Source of the DNA: an uncultured SAR86 cluster bacterium
GTDB lineage: Bacteria; Pseudomonadota; Gammaproteobacteria; Magnimaribacterales; D2472
Length of the DNA: 39,739 nt
Reading direction: 5' to 3'
Assembly: GCA_902623685.1 (NCBI GenBank)
Contig: CACNUQ010000011.1
Location: 1-39,739 of the forward strand
In this document: positions 1-9,192 of the stretch, one piece after another
Position numbering within the stretch: the first letter of the stretch is position 1
Layout of the letters: every line of letters starts with the position of its first letter
Position numbers and translations under genes: made by a program
Notes under the pieces: generated by a model
Database searches by the model: none
Seen by the model: the letters and a program-made list of their open reading frames with translations, nothing else
Told to the model about the DNA's origin: nothing

Positions 1-999
1 TTTTCCGCCCCCTCTTGCAACACATGTCAAAGGATCTTCTGCGCATATTACTGGAATTCCAGTAGATGAAGAGATTAATTTATCCAAGTCTGTCATTAAT
101 GCGCCTCCTCCAGTTAGAACAATGCCTCTTTCAGCTATATCAGCAGCTAATTCCGGAGGAGAAAGTTCAAGTGCATTTCTAATAGCCCTAATTATTCCAG
201 ATAAGGGATCTTTCATAGCTTCATATACTTGAGAACTCTTTAATGTAAATGTTTCCGGAATTCCTTCAGCTAGATTTCGACCTGTTACATTCATTTCAAG
301 TTCTTCAGACTCCGGTGATGCGCAACCAATGGTATATTTAATTTTTTCAGCAGTAGATTCTCCAATCACGCAGCCATAATTTCTTCTTACCCATGATGTA
401 ATTGAGCTATCCATGAGATCTCCACCTATTTTTACAGATTCTGCATAAACAACACCATTAAGAGAAAGTATTGCAATTTCTGAAGTACCTCCTCCAATAT
501 CCACAACCATATTTCCATTAGCCTCTTCGACTGGAAGACCTGCCCCAATAGCAGCAGCCATAGGTTCTTCAATTAACTTAACATCTCTAGCCCCGGCACC
601 CAAAACAGACTCTCTAATAGCTCTCCTTTCTACTTGAGTTGATCTGCAAGGCACACATACCAGAACTCTTGGACTTGGTTTTATAAATCTCTGTTCATGC
701 ACTTTTCCAATGAAATGCTGAAGCATCTTTTCAGTAACCTGGAAATCTGCTATCACTCCCTCTGACAAAGGTCTAATAGCTTTGATATTACCTGGAGTTC
801 TACCAAGCATTTTTTTTGCTTCATGTCCTACTGCAACAACTGTTTTTTGACCTCGACTTTCTCTAATAGCTACAACAGAGGGCTCATTAAGTACTATCCC
901 AATATCTTTGGTATAAATTAAAGTATTCGCGGTTCCTAGATCTATTGATAAATCATTAGAAAATAAGCCTCGAACAGTTTTAAATAAGTTGAAATCCAC
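1..999 (-). CDS. mreB: MreB, rod-shape actin homologue (3' end cut by window)
   Basis: Cytoplasmic actin-like ATPase that forms membrane-bound filaments and directs lateral cell-wall synthesis, so the host is probably rod-shaped or curved. The reverse strand reads [16 protein letters not shown], then [10 protein letters not shown] (phosphate-1 loop), then [15 protein letters not shown] (phosphate-2 loop), and near the window edge [14 protein letters not shown] (adenosine motif) and [13 protein letters not shown]. 333 codons are visible; by comparison with the E. coli protein only about 15-20 C-terminal residues are missing. The start is GTG at 999-997 with AGGGA 8 nt upstream; there is no suitable ATG. 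It is divergent from gatC with only 73 bp between the two starts. mreCD would normally follow beyond the left edge. Identification is very secure. Confidence 0.96.
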   Translation of the reverse strand, partial: MDFNLFKTVRGLFSNDLSIDLGTANTLIYTKDIGIVLNEPSVVAIRESRGQKTVVAVGHEAKKMLGRTPGNIKAIRPLSEGVIADFQVTEKMLQHFIGKVHEQRFIKPSPRVLVCVPCRSTQVERRAIRESVLGAGARDVKLIEEPMAAAIGAGLPVEEANGNMVVDIGGGTSEIAILSLNGVVYAESVKIGGDLMDSSITSWVRRNYGCVIGESTAEKIKYTIGCASPESEELEMNVTGRNLAEGIPETFTLKSSQVYEAMKDPLSGIIRAIRNALELSPPELAADIAERGIVLTGGGALMTDLDKLISSSTGIPVICAEDPLTCVARGGGK

Positions 1000-1055
1000 T
1001 ATGATATTCCCTGTAAATTCATTTTAAGATGCTTTTAGTTTAATATTTCGCATCA

Positions 1056-1072
1056 AAAATAGATAATATCAT
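1056..1072 (+). promoter_or_regulatory. Candidate gatCAB promoter, possibly leaderless
   Basis: GATAAT at 1062-1067 lies 5 nt before the gatC ATG, and no Shine-Dalgarno is visible. A weak -35 candidate, TTTAAT at 1039-1044, sits 17 bp upstream. If this box is used, transcription would begin at or next to the A of the start codon. Prediction only. Confidence 0.35.
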
Positions 1073-1354
1073 ATGGACCAAGAAACAGTCAGAACTATTT
1101 GCTATCTTGCAAGATTAGAAATAGATCAAAATAAGTCTGAAAAAATACAAAAAGATCTTGAAACTATTATTGAATTAATAGGAAGCCTTCAATCCATTGA
1201 CACATCTGATATAGAACCTCTTTATAATCCGCTTGAGATGACAGCTTTTAAGCATGAAGATTTAGTAATATCTGATAATAAAAAAAATAAATTTCTGAAA
1301 AATGCTGCTGAATCAAATGAGGATTACTTTCTTGTTCCTAGGGTGGTTGAATGA
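1073..1354 (+). CDS. gatC: GatC subunit of Asp/Glu-tRNA amidotransferase
   Basis: Small subunit (93 aa) of the GatCAB complex, which converts Glu-tRNA(Gln) and/or Asp-tRNA(Asn) to the amidated forms. It wraps around GatA and stabilises its contact with GatB. The N-terminus MDQETVRTICYLARLEID and the C-terminal [10 protein letters not shown] are typical of the family (the usual ending is a FKVPRVIE-like motif). Its ATGA stop/start overlap with gatA (1351-1354) marks translational coupling. There is no Shine-Dalgarno before the ATG; instead a GATAAT -10-like box ends 5 nt upstream (see promoter entry). Identification is secure by sequence plus operon. Confidence 0.95.
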   Translation: MDQETVRTICYLARLEIDQNKSEKIQKDLETIIELIGSLQSIDTSDIEPLYNPLEMTAFKHEDLVISDNKKNKFLKNAAESNEDYFLVPRVVE

Positions 1355-2811
1355 GTATTCAATTTAAATCCATAACCGAACTAAATGAGTTGCTGGATAA
1401 CAAAGCAATCTCAGTCTCAGAATTAACTCAAGAATCAATTCAGCTAGCTAAAAAATATGATGAATTGAACTGTTTTGTAACTTTAAATGAAGAAAATAGC
1501 TCTAAAAAAGCAAGTTCTATAGACCGAGATAAAAAAAATACCTCGTTGCTCTCAGGAATTCCATTAGCACAAAAAGATTTATTTTGTACGAAGGGTTTAA
1601 GAACAACATGCTCCTCAAAAATACTTTCAAATTTTATACCTCCATACAGCGCCACTGTAGTTGAAAAACTTGAAGATGCTGGTTCAATAACTATTGGGAA
1701 AACAAATATGGATGAGTTTGCAATGGGCTCCTCAAATGAAACCAGCTTTTTTGGAAGTGTGCATAATCCCTGGAAAAAAGGTTTTGTTCCTGGAGGAAGT
1801 TCTGGTGGATCAGCAGCAGCAGTTGCCGCTGGTATAGTGCCAGCTGCTACTGGAACGGATACAGGTGGATCAATTCGTCAACCTGCCGCACATTGTGGAA
1901 TTACCGGATTAAAGCCAACTTATGGAAGAATTTCAAGATGGGGAATGATAGCCTTTGCATCGAGTCTAGATCAAGCTGGACCATTAGCTAGAAGCGCTGA
2001 AGATTGTGCTATCTTGCTTAACTCAATGTCAGGATATGATTCAAAAGATACTACTTCGTTGAACTCAGATGTGCCAAATTTTTTAGAAAATATTAATCAA
2101 TCCATTAAAGGAAAAAAAATAGGCATTATTAAAGAATTTGATCTTTCTGGTCTAGATACAGAAGTTCAGAAACGTTTTGATGAATCTAAAAAAGCTTATG
2201 AAAATTTAGGTGCTGAATTCATCGAGGTCTCACTCCCGAATATTTCAGCATCTGTTCCGACATACTATTCTATTGCCCCTGCAGAGTGTTCATCAAATTT
2301 ATCAAGATATGATGGCGTACGTTTTGGACATAGGGCTGAAAATACAGATGATCTGAATGATCTATATATAAAATCAAGAAGTGAAGGGTTTGGAGATGAA
2401 GTGAAGAGAAGAATTCTTATCGGGACCTATGCGCTTTCTTCAGGTTACTATGATGCCTACTATAAAAAAGCACAACAGGTAAGAAGGTTAATTAAGAACG
2501 ATTTTGATCAAGTATTTAAATCCATAGATTTATTGATGACTCCTACCTCTCCGAATTCTGCTTTTAAATTTGAAAGTAAAGGTACCCAAAATCCAGTTGA
2601 GTTATACCTTGAAGATCTTTTTACAATCTCCTCAAATTTAGCTGGATTACCTGCTATTTCAATACCTCATGGACAAGTGCATTCACTACCAGTCGGATTG
2701 CAACTAATTGGAAATTTTTTAAGAGAGGATCTGTTGCTTAATGCTGCGCATGTCTTCCAACAGAACTCTGACTTTCATAATGCCAAACCCAATTTGGAGA
2801 ATTTTAAATGA
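1351..2811 (+). CDS. gatA: GatA, glutaminase subunit of Asp/Glu-tRNA amidotransferase
   Basis: Amidase-signature enzyme (486 aa) that hydrolyses glutamine and passes ammonia through a channel to GatB. The Ser-cisSer-Lys triad is visible: Lys75 in PLAQKD, cis-Ser150 in [11 protein letters not shown], and nucleophile Ser174 in [13 protein letters not shown]. The 75- and 24-residue spacings equal those of the Staphylococcus aureus enzyme (K79/S154/S178). Length is normal for the family. It overlaps gatC and gatB by 4 nt each (ATGA), so the three subunits should be made in equal amounts. No anomaly. Confidence 0.97.
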   Translation: MSIQFKSITELNELLDNKAISVSELTQESIQLAKKYDELNCFVTLNEENSSKKASSIDRDKKNTSLLSGIPLAQKDLFCTKGLRTTCSSKILSNFIPPYSATVVEKLEDAGSITIGKTNMDEFAMGSSNETSFFGSVHNPWKKGFVPGGSSGGSAAAVAAGIVPAATGTDTGGSIRQPAAHCGITGLKPTYGRISRWGMIAFASSLDQAGPLARSAEDCAILLNSMSGYDSKDTTSLNSDVPNFLENINQSIKGKKIGIIKEFDLSGLDTEVQKRFDESKKAYENLGAEFIEVSLPNISASVPTYYSIAPAECSSNLSRYDGVRFGHRAENTDDLNDLYIKSRSEGFGDEVKRRILIGTYALSSGYYDAYYKKAQQVRRLIKNDFDQVFKSIDLLMTPTSPNSAFKFESKGTQNPVELYLEDLFTISSNLAGLPAISIPHGQVHSLPVGLQLIGNFLREDLLLNAAHVFQQNSDFHNAKPNLENFK

Positions 2812-4238
2812 GTTGGGAAACTGTAATAGGCCTTGAGACTCATGTTCAACTATCAACAAAAACAAAATTATTTTCAAGAGCTTCAACTGCCTTTGGAGCT
2901 AGCCCAAATACAAATGTAAATCTAATAGATTGTGGTCTTCCAGGAGTTTTACCATCTGTTAATAAAGAAGCATTTTATAAAGCGATAAGATTTGGAATGG
3001 CTATAGGTGCTCATATAAACCAAACCTCCATTTTCGATAGAAAAAACTACTTTTATGCAGATTTACCTAAGGGATATCAAATCACCCAAATGGATTTGCC
3101 AATTGTATTAGGCGGATCAATAGAAATCCTTACAGATGATTCAACTAAAACCATAAATATTACAAGAGCACATTTAGAGGAAGATGCTGGAAAATCAATT
3201 CATGATGAATTTGATGGCTTCTCTGCAATAGACCTTAATCGAGCAGGAACTCCTCTTTTAGAAATAGTTTCAGAGCCAGAAATATCAAGCGCTAAAGAGG
3301 CAGTGGCGTATATGAAAGCAATGCATCAGCTTGTAACCTACTTGGATGTTTCAGACGGTAACATGGCCCAAGGCTCACTGAGATGTGATGCGAATGTATC
3401 CATTAGAAAAAGGGGAGATTCAGAACTTGGTATAAGAACTGAAATTAAAAATATTAATTCTTTTAAATTTATTGAGAAAGCTATTAATTTTGAGATTAAA
3501 AGACAGATAAAAGTCTTGGAAAGCGGAAAAAAAGTTACACAAGAAACTCGGCTTTATGACAGTGCCAAAGATGAAACTAGACCAATGAGGTCAAAGGAAT
3601 TTGCAAACGATTATAGATATTTTCCAGAGCCAGATCTTTTGCCAGTGGTAATTTCGGATGATGAGATGCAAAAAATTAAAGATGAATTTCCTGAGCTCCC
3701 AACTGAAAAAGAGATTCGTTATCAAAAGGAATATGGACTTTCATCTTACGATGCACAAATAATTGCATCCTCAAAGTCTATGGCTGATTTCTTTGAATCT
3801 TCGCTATCAGGTGTAAAAAATTATTCTCTGTTAGCAAATTGGTTGATAGGTGAAATCAGTGCCTATCTTAATAAAGAGCTAATTGAAATTCATGAATCAA
3901 AATTAAATCCTGAGAATATAGCAATGCTCATTAACCGAATCGACGATCAGACCATTTCGGGTAAAATTGGAAAATCTATTTTTGAGGAAATGTGCATTTA
4001 CGGATCTTCGCCAGATCAAATCATCGAGTCTAAAGGTTTAAAACAAATAACTGATGATGATTCCATCGAAAAAGTTGTTGATGAAGTTATCAGAAATAAC
4101 TCAGAGCAAGTTCAGGGTTACAAAAGCGGAAAAGAAAAATTATTTGGCTTTTTTGTTGGTCAAGTTATGAAGAAAACTCAGGGAAAGGCTAACCCTCAAA
4201 CAGTTAACAAGATTCTTAAAGAAAAGTTGAAAAAGTAA
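2808..4238 (+). CDS. gatB: GatB, transamidase subunit of Asp/Glu-tRNA amidotransferase
   Basis: Binds the mischarged tRNA, activates the Glu/Asp side chain with ATP and amidates it (476 aa). Visible family motifs: [12 protein letters not shown] with His12, LPKGYQITQ (88-95), HLEEDAGKS with Glu124-Glu125, [18 protein letters not shown] (142-159), [15 protein letters not shown], and a C-terminal helical YqeY-like domain ending [15 protein letters not shown]. The start overlaps the gatA stop by 4 nt. It converges on the fatty-acid hydroxylase gene with one base between the stop codons. GatCAB supplies Gln-tRNA and/or Asn-tRNA; which one depends on whether GlnRS or AsnRS is encoded elsewhere. Confidence 0.97.
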   Translation: MSWETVIGLETHVQLSTKTKLFSRASTAFGASPNTNVNLIDCGLPGVLPSVNKEAFYKAIRFGMAIGAHINQTSIFDRKNYFYADLPKGYQITQMDLPIVLGGSIEILTDDSTKTINITRAHLEEDAGKSIHDEFDGFSAIDLNRAGTPLLEIVSEPEISSAKEAVAYMKAMHQLVTYLDVSDGNMAQGSLRCDANVSIRKRGDSELGIRTEIKNINSFKFIEKAINFEIKRQIKVLESGKKVTQETRLYDSAKDETRPMRSKEFANDYRYFPEPDLLPVVISDDEMQKIKDEFPELPTEKEIRYQKEYGLSSYDAQIIASSKSMADFFESSLSGVKNYSLLANWLIGEISAYLNKELIEIHESKLNPENIAMLINRIDDQTISGKIGKSIFEEMCIYGSSPDQIIESKGLKQITDDDSIEKVVDEVIRNNSEQVQGYKSGKEKLFGFFVGQVMKKTQGKANPQTVNKILKEKLKK

Positions 4239-4239
4239 T

Positions 4240-5091
4240 TTATCCTTTGAAAGGATCCAATATCATTGATTTTATATTGTTTGCCAAATTTCCTTGAACA
4301 CCCACATTTATCAATTCTTCGTCATTATCTTTTGGCCAATAAAATGTCTTAAATACGTGATCCCAAATAATAAGATTATTTCCATAATTATGATTTGCTA
4401 TCTCTGGCTTTAAATTATGATGCCATCTGTGTAATTCTGGACCAGAAAAGAAGTAATTTAGAATTTTTTGATCTTGCTCAGCATTAACATGTTGCCAGAA
4501 TCCGTGTACAGTGCTGAAAATAGTTACTAATGCAATAATCTTTGCTTCTGCGCCTAAAATCAGCAAAGGCACTATTCCAAAAACCTGAAGCAGCGTCACA
4601 TCAACATAATGAAATCTTGTTGCATTAAACCAATAAAGTCTTTGTGGGTTGTGATGGATGCTATGAAATCTCCATAAAAGAGGAATCTCATGACAGCCCC
4701 TATGGAACCAATAAAGTCCAAATTCAGAAATTATTAAAGCAAAAACTAGTTGTATAAATATGTTTAAATCTGATGGCCACAGATCAAACCCTCCACCAGC
4801 AAATTTTAGAGCAATGGAAGTAAGAAAAATTTGTAACAATTGACTTTGTAACACAATGTAATTTAATACAAACAGTGAGGCATCTGGGAAAAAATTTTCT
4901 TTGAGGTTTGGTCTCCAATCTTTGTATAAAGGAACAAGAAACTCTCCAATTACAGTAAATGAAATTGAGCCAATACCAGCGAAAAGTAAGACTTGTAATT
5001 CGCTAAACCCGTTTTCAAGTAAAAAAATTGAGGCGCTTAAAACAGAAATGATACAAATTAAGTATCCATACCTAGAAAATATTAACTGCAT
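4240..5091 (-). CDS. Fatty-acid hydroxylase / sterol-desaturase superfamily membrane protein
   Basis: Integral membrane di-iron oxygenase of 283 aa. The histidine clusters expected for the non-haem di-iron site are complete: HRGCH (130-134), HSIHH (143-147), an HGFWQH stretch (196-201) and HRWHH (221-225). Hydrophobic segments lie near residues 8-25, 33-55, 72-95, 108-128 and 165-195. Superfamily members hydroxylate or desaturate fatty acids, sterols, carotenoids or ceramides; the substrate cannot be read from sequence. It is the last gene of a minus-strand module, 18 bp after a MaoC-like hydratase and behind an acyl-CoA synthetase, so an acyl-chain substrate is a reasonable guess. The family call is strong; the specific function is unknown. 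Confidence 0.88.
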   Translation of the reverse strand: MQLIFSRYGYLICIISVLSASIFLLENGFSELQVLLFAGIGSISFTVIGEFLVPLYKDWRPNLKENFFPDASLFVLNYIVLQSQLLQIFLTSIALKFAGGGFDLWPSDLNIFIQLVFALIISEFGLYWFHRGCHEIPLLWRFHSIHHNPQRLYWFNATRFHYVDVTLLQVFGIVPLLILGAEAKIIALVTIFSTVHGFWQHVNAEQDQKILNYFFSGPELHRWHHNLKPEIANHNYGNNLIIWDHVFKTFYWPKDNDEELINVGVQGNLANNIKSMILDPFKG

Positions 5092-5109
5092 TATTAAAAA
5101 TATTCTGCT

Positions 5110-5568
5110 TTAAGTAACCCACATAGATAATGTTTCTGCTATATATGCAGGCTTTTCAACACCTTCTATCTCCATAGATATAGATGCTTTAACTAGATAT
5201 TGGCCAGGATTCTTTTCTGTAATATCAACAATCTTGGTATGGAGCCTAACCCTAGAATCAACTGCTACTGGACTTAAAAATCTGACTTTATCAAGCCCGT
5301 AATTTAAACCCATTTTTGCCCCTTCAACAACGAGTGCAGTATCTTTGCCAAGACCTGCAACCAATGAAAGCGAAAGAAAACCATGCGCAATTGTTGAGCC
5401 AAAAATAGGAGTAGCCTTTTCAGGATCCACATGAATAAATTGATGATCTTCAGTTGCATCAGCAAATTTATTTATTCTGTCCTGATCAACTTTAAACCAA
5501 TCAGTCGCTTCTAACTCTTTTCCTATATAATCATTCAAATTTTCAGGTTTAACTATTGTTATTGCCAT
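5110..5568 (-). CDS. MaoC-like (hot-dog fold) acyl-CoA hydratase
   Basis: A 152-aa single hot-dog domain protein. FADATEDHQFIHVDPEKA (35-52), followed by an AHGFLSLSL segment, is the hydratase-2/MaoC signature. Asp41 and His46 match the Asp/His catalytic pair of (R)-specific enoyl-CoA hydratases such as PhaJ. Likely reaction: reversible hydration of a trans-2-enoyl-CoA. The start is one base after the acyl-CoA synthetase stop, so the two are co-transcribed and probably act on the same acyl-CoA. Whether it serves beta-oxidation, hydroxy-acid supply or another pathway is not shown by the sequence. Confidence 0.88.
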   Translation of the reverse strand: MAITIVKPENLNDYIGKELEATDWFKVDQDRINKFADATEDHQFIHVDPEKATPIFGSTIAHGFLSLSLVAGLGKDTALVVEGAKMGLNYGLDKVRFLSPVAVDSRVRLHTKIVDITEKNPGQYLVKASISMEIEGVEKPAYIAETLSMWVT

Positions 5569-5569
5569 T

Positions 5570-7186
5570 TTATTTCTCCATTAAATGATCTTTGTACTCG
5601 TCTCTTAATTCAACCTTTTGTAATTTTCCAGTTGCTCCATGCGGAAGTTCTTTTACAAAAATAATATCATCAGGCAACCACCATTTAACTACCTTCTCTA
5701 AAAGAAAATTATTAATCTCGTCTTTGTCCATTTCATTGCCATCTTTTGTTATTAAAAACAATAACGGTCTTTCATCCCATTTTGGATGAGGAACTCCGAC
5801 AACACATGCCTCAAGTACGTTTTCATGAGTCAGCGCAGCATTTTCTAAATCTATTGAGCTAATCCATTCACCTCCAGTTTTGATGACATCCTTCGCTCTA
5901 TCAACAATTTGCATACAACCATCGGGATGAATTGTTGCAACATCACCAGTATCAAACCAACCCTCATTATCAACTGCAGGACCTTCTGCTTTAAAGTATG
6001 TATGCATTATCCATGGTCCCTTTACCTTGAGAGCACCACTAGCCTCTCCATCTCTTGGAAGTTCATTATCTTCATCATCAACTGTCTTAATCTCTACACC
6101 AAATAAAGGATAGCCTTGCTTCGTTTGCAGCTGATATCGATCTTCTTTTGGAAGATTCATGGTTTTCTTTGTTGGAGAATTAATAGTTCCTAGTGGACTC
6201 ATTTCAGTCATCCCCCATCCATGAGTTAAAAATGCATCGTGCTGTTCATCAAATGCCTTAATCATTGCATATGGGGCTGCAGAGCCGCCAACCAAAACTT
6301 GATCAACTGTATCAAGCTTGAGCCCTTTTTCCTCAAGATACTGCAATAACCCCAGCCAAACTGTAGGAACACCTAACATTGAATCAACCGACTCCTGTTT
6401 CACAAGTTCATATAAAGACTCTCCATCAAGGGCATGTCCAGGAAGAACTAAAGTCATTCCACTTATTAATGCGCAATAAGGCACACCCCAAGCATTTACA
6501 TGAAACATAGGCACAACCGGCAATACTGAACTGGAAGAATTAAATCCAAGGCCTCCAGAAATTGAAATTGCATGCAATATAGTTGATCTATGTGAATATA
6601 ATACGCCTTTTGGATTGCCCGTCGTACCCGAGGTATAACATAAAGAAGCAGCATCATTTTCATCTACTTCAGGCCAATCAAATTGATCTGATTCATCTTG
6701 AATCAACTCCTCGTAACTTAATGCATTTTGTAAATTATTTTCAGGAATCTTATCTTTTGATGAGGCAATAATTATCTTATTAACAGTATCTAATTTATCT
6801 TGAACACTCTCAACCAAAGGGATAAATGATGGATCAACAATTAAAACTTCATCCTCAGCATGATTTAGTATGTATATAAGCTGATCAGGAGAGTATCTTG
6901 GATTGAGAGTATGCAAGATAGCCCCCATGCCTGAAACTGCAAAATAAGTCTCAAAATGTCTGCTGTTATTCCAAGCAATTGTTGCAACTCGATCATATGA
7001 ATTTACTCCAAGTTTTTTAAGGGCATTAGCAAGCTTTTTTGAGCGTCTAATTGAATCTCCATATGTAGTTGAATTTATTGAGCCATCCAATTCTCGTGAA
7101 ATCAACTTACCATCAAAATTATATTTTTCAGCATGTAAAATTGCCTGCGGGATTGTTAAACCCCAATTCATCATATTACCTTTCAT
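5570..7186 (-). CDS. Acyl-CoA synthetase, AlkK-like (AMP-forming)
   Basis: ATP-dependent ligase of 538 aa in the ANL superfamily that makes acyl-CoA from a free acid through an acyl-adenylate. Motifs: P-loop [12 protein letters not shown] (184-195), GWGMTEMSP (323-331), GWFDTGDVA (409-417), hinge [15 protein letters not shown] (429-443), and the C-terminal catalytic Lys521 in GATGKLQK. The KWWLPDD segment (501-507) is characteristic of the medium-chain AlkK/long-chain fatty-acid group. The related DMSP-pathway ligase DmdB is an alternative that cannot be excluded. The first ATG has AGGGG 7 nt upstream; the ATG at codon 5 also has an upstream AAGG, so either could be used. It heads the three-gene lipid module and has its own candidate promoter. 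Confidence 0.9.
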   Translation of the reverse strand: MKGNMMNWGLTIPQAILHAEKYNFDGKLISRELDGSINSTTYGDSIRRSKKLANALKKLGVNSYDRVATIAWNNSRHFETYFAVSGMGAILHTLNPRYSPDQLIYILNHAEDEVLIVDPSFIPLVESVQDKLDTVNKIIIASSKDKIPENNLQNALSYEELIQDESDQFDWPEVDENDAASLCYTSGTTGNPKGVLYSHRSTILHAISISGGLGFNSSSSVLPVVPMFHVNAWGVPYCALISGMTLVLPGHALDGESLYELVKQESVDSMLGVPTVWLGLLQYLEEKGLKLDTVDQVLVGGSAAPYAMIKAFDEQHDAFLTHGWGMTEMSPLGTINSPTKKTMNLPKEDRYQLQTKQGYPLFGVEIKTVDDEDNELPRDGEASGALKVKGPWIMHTYFKAEGPAVDNEGWFDTGDVATIHPDGCMQIVDRAKDVIKTGGEWISSIDLENAALTHENVLEACVVGVPHPKWDERPLLFLITKDGNEMDKDEINNFLLEKVVKWWLPDDIIFVKELPHGATGKLQKVELRDEYKDHLMEK

Positions 7187-7208
7187 TAAAAACCCCTGTA
7201 TTTAAAAA

Positions 7209-7240
7209 ACTATATTTTTGAACACAATTTTGTTAATTGT
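7209..7240 (-). promoter_or_regulatory. Candidate promoter with overlapping dyad for the acyl-CoA synthetase operon
   Basis: On the minus strand TTAACA (7236-7231) and TATAGT (7214-7209) are separated by 16 bp, each one mismatch from the sigma-70 consensus. A perfect dyad, ACAATT-(5 nt)-AATTGT at 7224-7240, covers the -35 box, as expected for a repressor site. The predicted leader is about 16 nt and carries the AGGGG ribosome site. Predicted by eye only. Confidence 0.45.
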
Positions 7241-7278
7241 AAGTTCATAATCACAAATCTTATCATATGAAAAAATTA

Positions 7279-8100
7279 TTATTTACTAGCATAAGTATAT
7301 CGATCCAAGCCTTGGTAATCTTGATTTGAAACAATACTGTGAAAATCTTGCTCTTGTAAAATTTCGGCAACCTCTCTTGCTTGCAAATAACCATGCTCAA
7401 AGATAATTTTTCCACCAGGTTTTAAGGCAAATCTTGCTTGACGGGCAATATCAATGAAACTTTGAGATCCATTTTTTGAAGTCAAAGCCACCAAAGGCTC
7501 ATGAGTTAAATTTTTAAGATGACAGTCACTTGGCGTCAAATAGGGTGGATTAGAAATTATTAAATCTAAAGAATTCTCCATTGCAAAAGACATCCAATTA
7601 GAGTGTACTAATGAGACATTGCTAACTTTATGTAATTTTTTATTTACCTCGGCTACTTCCAAAGCAGAGTTTGAAATATCTGAGGCAATGATCTTAATTT
7701 CTGGCTTAAGCATAGCTAGCGTTAATGCAATACAACCGGATCCTGTGCCAACCTCTACAATCTTTGAGCTTTTCGTTAATTTTAAATCCAAAATATAATC
7801 TATGATTAGCTCTGTCTCTGGTCGAGGAATAAGAACTCTCGAATCCACAAAAAATTTAAATCCATAAAATATTGATTCATTTAAAATATAATCAATTGGC
7901 AATCCATCTAAATAAGATGTGAAAAAAGTTTCTATTTTTTTTATCTGATCTTTTGATAAATCAAAATTATCTTCAAGCTTGATAATTGCATCATTAATTC
8001 CTAAAGATTTTAAAAAAAACTCTAAATCTCGGACTATAAACTCATGAGTATGAGTATTTGATTTGGCAAGTGCAAAATATGATTTAATTGTTTGGTTCAA
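7279..8100 (-). CDS. prmC: PrmC, release-factor glutamine N5-methyltransferase
   Basis: SAM-dependent enzyme (273 aa) that methylates the glutamine of the GGQ motif in release factors. Visible: the N-terminal helical domain, IPRPETELI (91-99), the SAM loop EVGTGSG (116-122), and the NPPY catalytic motif (184-187) that positions the glutamine. The frame opens with TTG directly after the prfA TAA stop (zero spacing), and no in-frame ATG occurs near the N-terminus. Alignment to E. coli PrmC supports initiation at this TTG. Its substrate gene prfA lies immediately upstream, the usual hemA-prfA-prmC order. Confidence 0.95.
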   Translation of the reverse strand: MNQTIKSYFALAKSNTHTHEFIVRDLEFFLKSLGINDAIIKLEDNFDLSKDQIKKIETFFTSYLDGLPIDYILNESIFYGFKFFVDSRVLIPRPETELIIDYILDLKLTKSSKIVEVGTGSGCIALTLAMLKPEIKIIASDISNSALEVAEVNKKLHKVSNVSLVHSNWMSFAMENSLDLIISNPPYLTPSDCHLKNLTHEPLVALTSKNGSQSFIDIARQARFALKPGGKIIFEHGYLQAREVAEILQEQDFHSIVSNQDYQGLDRYTYASK

Positions 8101-9192
8101 TTATGAAGATTGTTCTAAATTAGAAAGTTGAGCCAATTGATTTTCTGTAATCAAAGCTTGGCAGATTGAAACCATATCTCCATCCATGACTTGATCTAAA
8201 TTATGCTGAGTTAATTTAATCCTATGATCTGTAATTCTCCCTTGAGGAAAATTATATGTTCTTATTTTTTCGCTTCTATCACCAGTTCCAACTAAAATTT
8301 TTCTTTCACTTGCAATAGTGTTTTGCTGCTCGTCAATCTCGTTTTGCTTCAATTTAGCAGCTAACAAAGCCATAGCTCTAGCTTTATTTTTATGTTGAGA
8401 TCTGTCATCTTGACACTCTACAACGACGCCGGTTGGAATATGGGTTAATCTAACTGCTGAATCAGTTTTATTAACATGCTGGCCTCCTGCACCGGATGCC
8501 CTATAAGTATCTATTCTTAAATCGCTTTTATCTATCTCTACATCTTGCACCTCATCAACCTCAGGTAAAATTGCAACTGTAACCGTTGAAGTATGAATTC
8601 TTCCCTGAGATTCAGTCTCTGGAACTCGTTGGACTCGGTGCACCCCAGATTCAAATTTAAGGAACTTAAAAACTCCTTGTCCATTTATCTTAACAACAGC
8701 TTCTTTTAAACCGCTAGGTTCTGAATGTTTAGTATTTACAATTTCAAATTTCCAACCTTGGCGCTCAGATAATCTAGAGTACATTCTAAATAAATCTGCA
8801 GCAAAAATAGCAGCCTCATCACCACCTGCTCCAGCTCTTATTTCAAGATAAGCGGCTCCATCATCAGCCTTATCTTTTGGTAGAAGCATGAATTTAATAT
8901 TTTTTTCAAGCTCTGTGATTTTTTCTTGATTAGTATTTATCTCATTTTTTGCTAACTCTACTAATTCTGAATCTCCAGATTCTAAAAGTTCTTGTGCACC
9001 AGATAGATCTGACTCAACATCTCTTAATGATTTAAATAAATCAACTATAGGAGTAATTTCAGCGTATTCTTTATTCAACTGTGTGTATAAAGCTATATCG
9101 TCAGTGGCACCCTCTTTTGCAATTGCATCACTGATTTCTAGGGATCTTAATCGCAAAGTTTCAAGCTTATTAATAATTGATTCTTCAAGCAC
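8101..9192 (-). CDS. prfA: Peptide chain release factor 1
   Basis: Recognises UAA/UAG in the ribosomal A site and triggers peptide release (363 aa). GGQ sits at 236-238 in RASGAGGQHVNKTDS; Gln238 is the PrmC target. The stop-codon reading tripeptide is PET (191-193) in VQRVPETESQGRIHTS, the RF1 form (RF2 has SPF). An acidic GAGGDEAAIF segment (121-130) is also present. The start is GTG, overlapping the hemA stop by 8 nt (GTGCTTGA) with AAGGAA upstream. Many genes here end in TGA, so a separate RF2 gene is expected elsewhere. Confidence 0.97.
   Translation of the reverse strand: MLEESIINKLETLRLRSLEISDAIAKEGATDDIALYTQLNKEYAEITPIVDLFKSLRDVESDLSGAQELLESGDSELVELAKNEINTNQEKITELEKNIKFMLLPKDKADDGAAYLEIRAGAGGDEAAIFAADLFRMYSRLSERQGWKFEIVNTKHSEPSGLKEAVVKINGQGVFKFLKFESGVHRVQRVPETESQGRIHTSTVTVAILPEVDEVQDVEIDKSDLRIDTYRASGAGGQHVNKTDSAVRLTHIPTGVVVECQDDRSQHKNKARAMALLAAKLKQNEIDEQQNTIASERKILVGTGDRSEKIRTYNFPQGRITDHRIKLTQHNLDQVMDGDMVSICQALITENQLAQLSNLEQSS

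Noticed and set aside
4242-4256. ATCCTTTGAAAGGAT palindrome at the gatB/hydroxylase junction as a bidirectional terminator
   Set aside because: The stem is short, lies within the last codons of the hydroxylase, and no T-run follows on either strand.
5570-7186. Calling the acyl-CoA synthetase DmdB (DMSP demethylation pathway)
   Set aside because: DmdB is in the same subfamily, but no dmdA, dmdC or dmdD neighbour is present; sequence by eye cannot separate it from AlkK-like enzymes.
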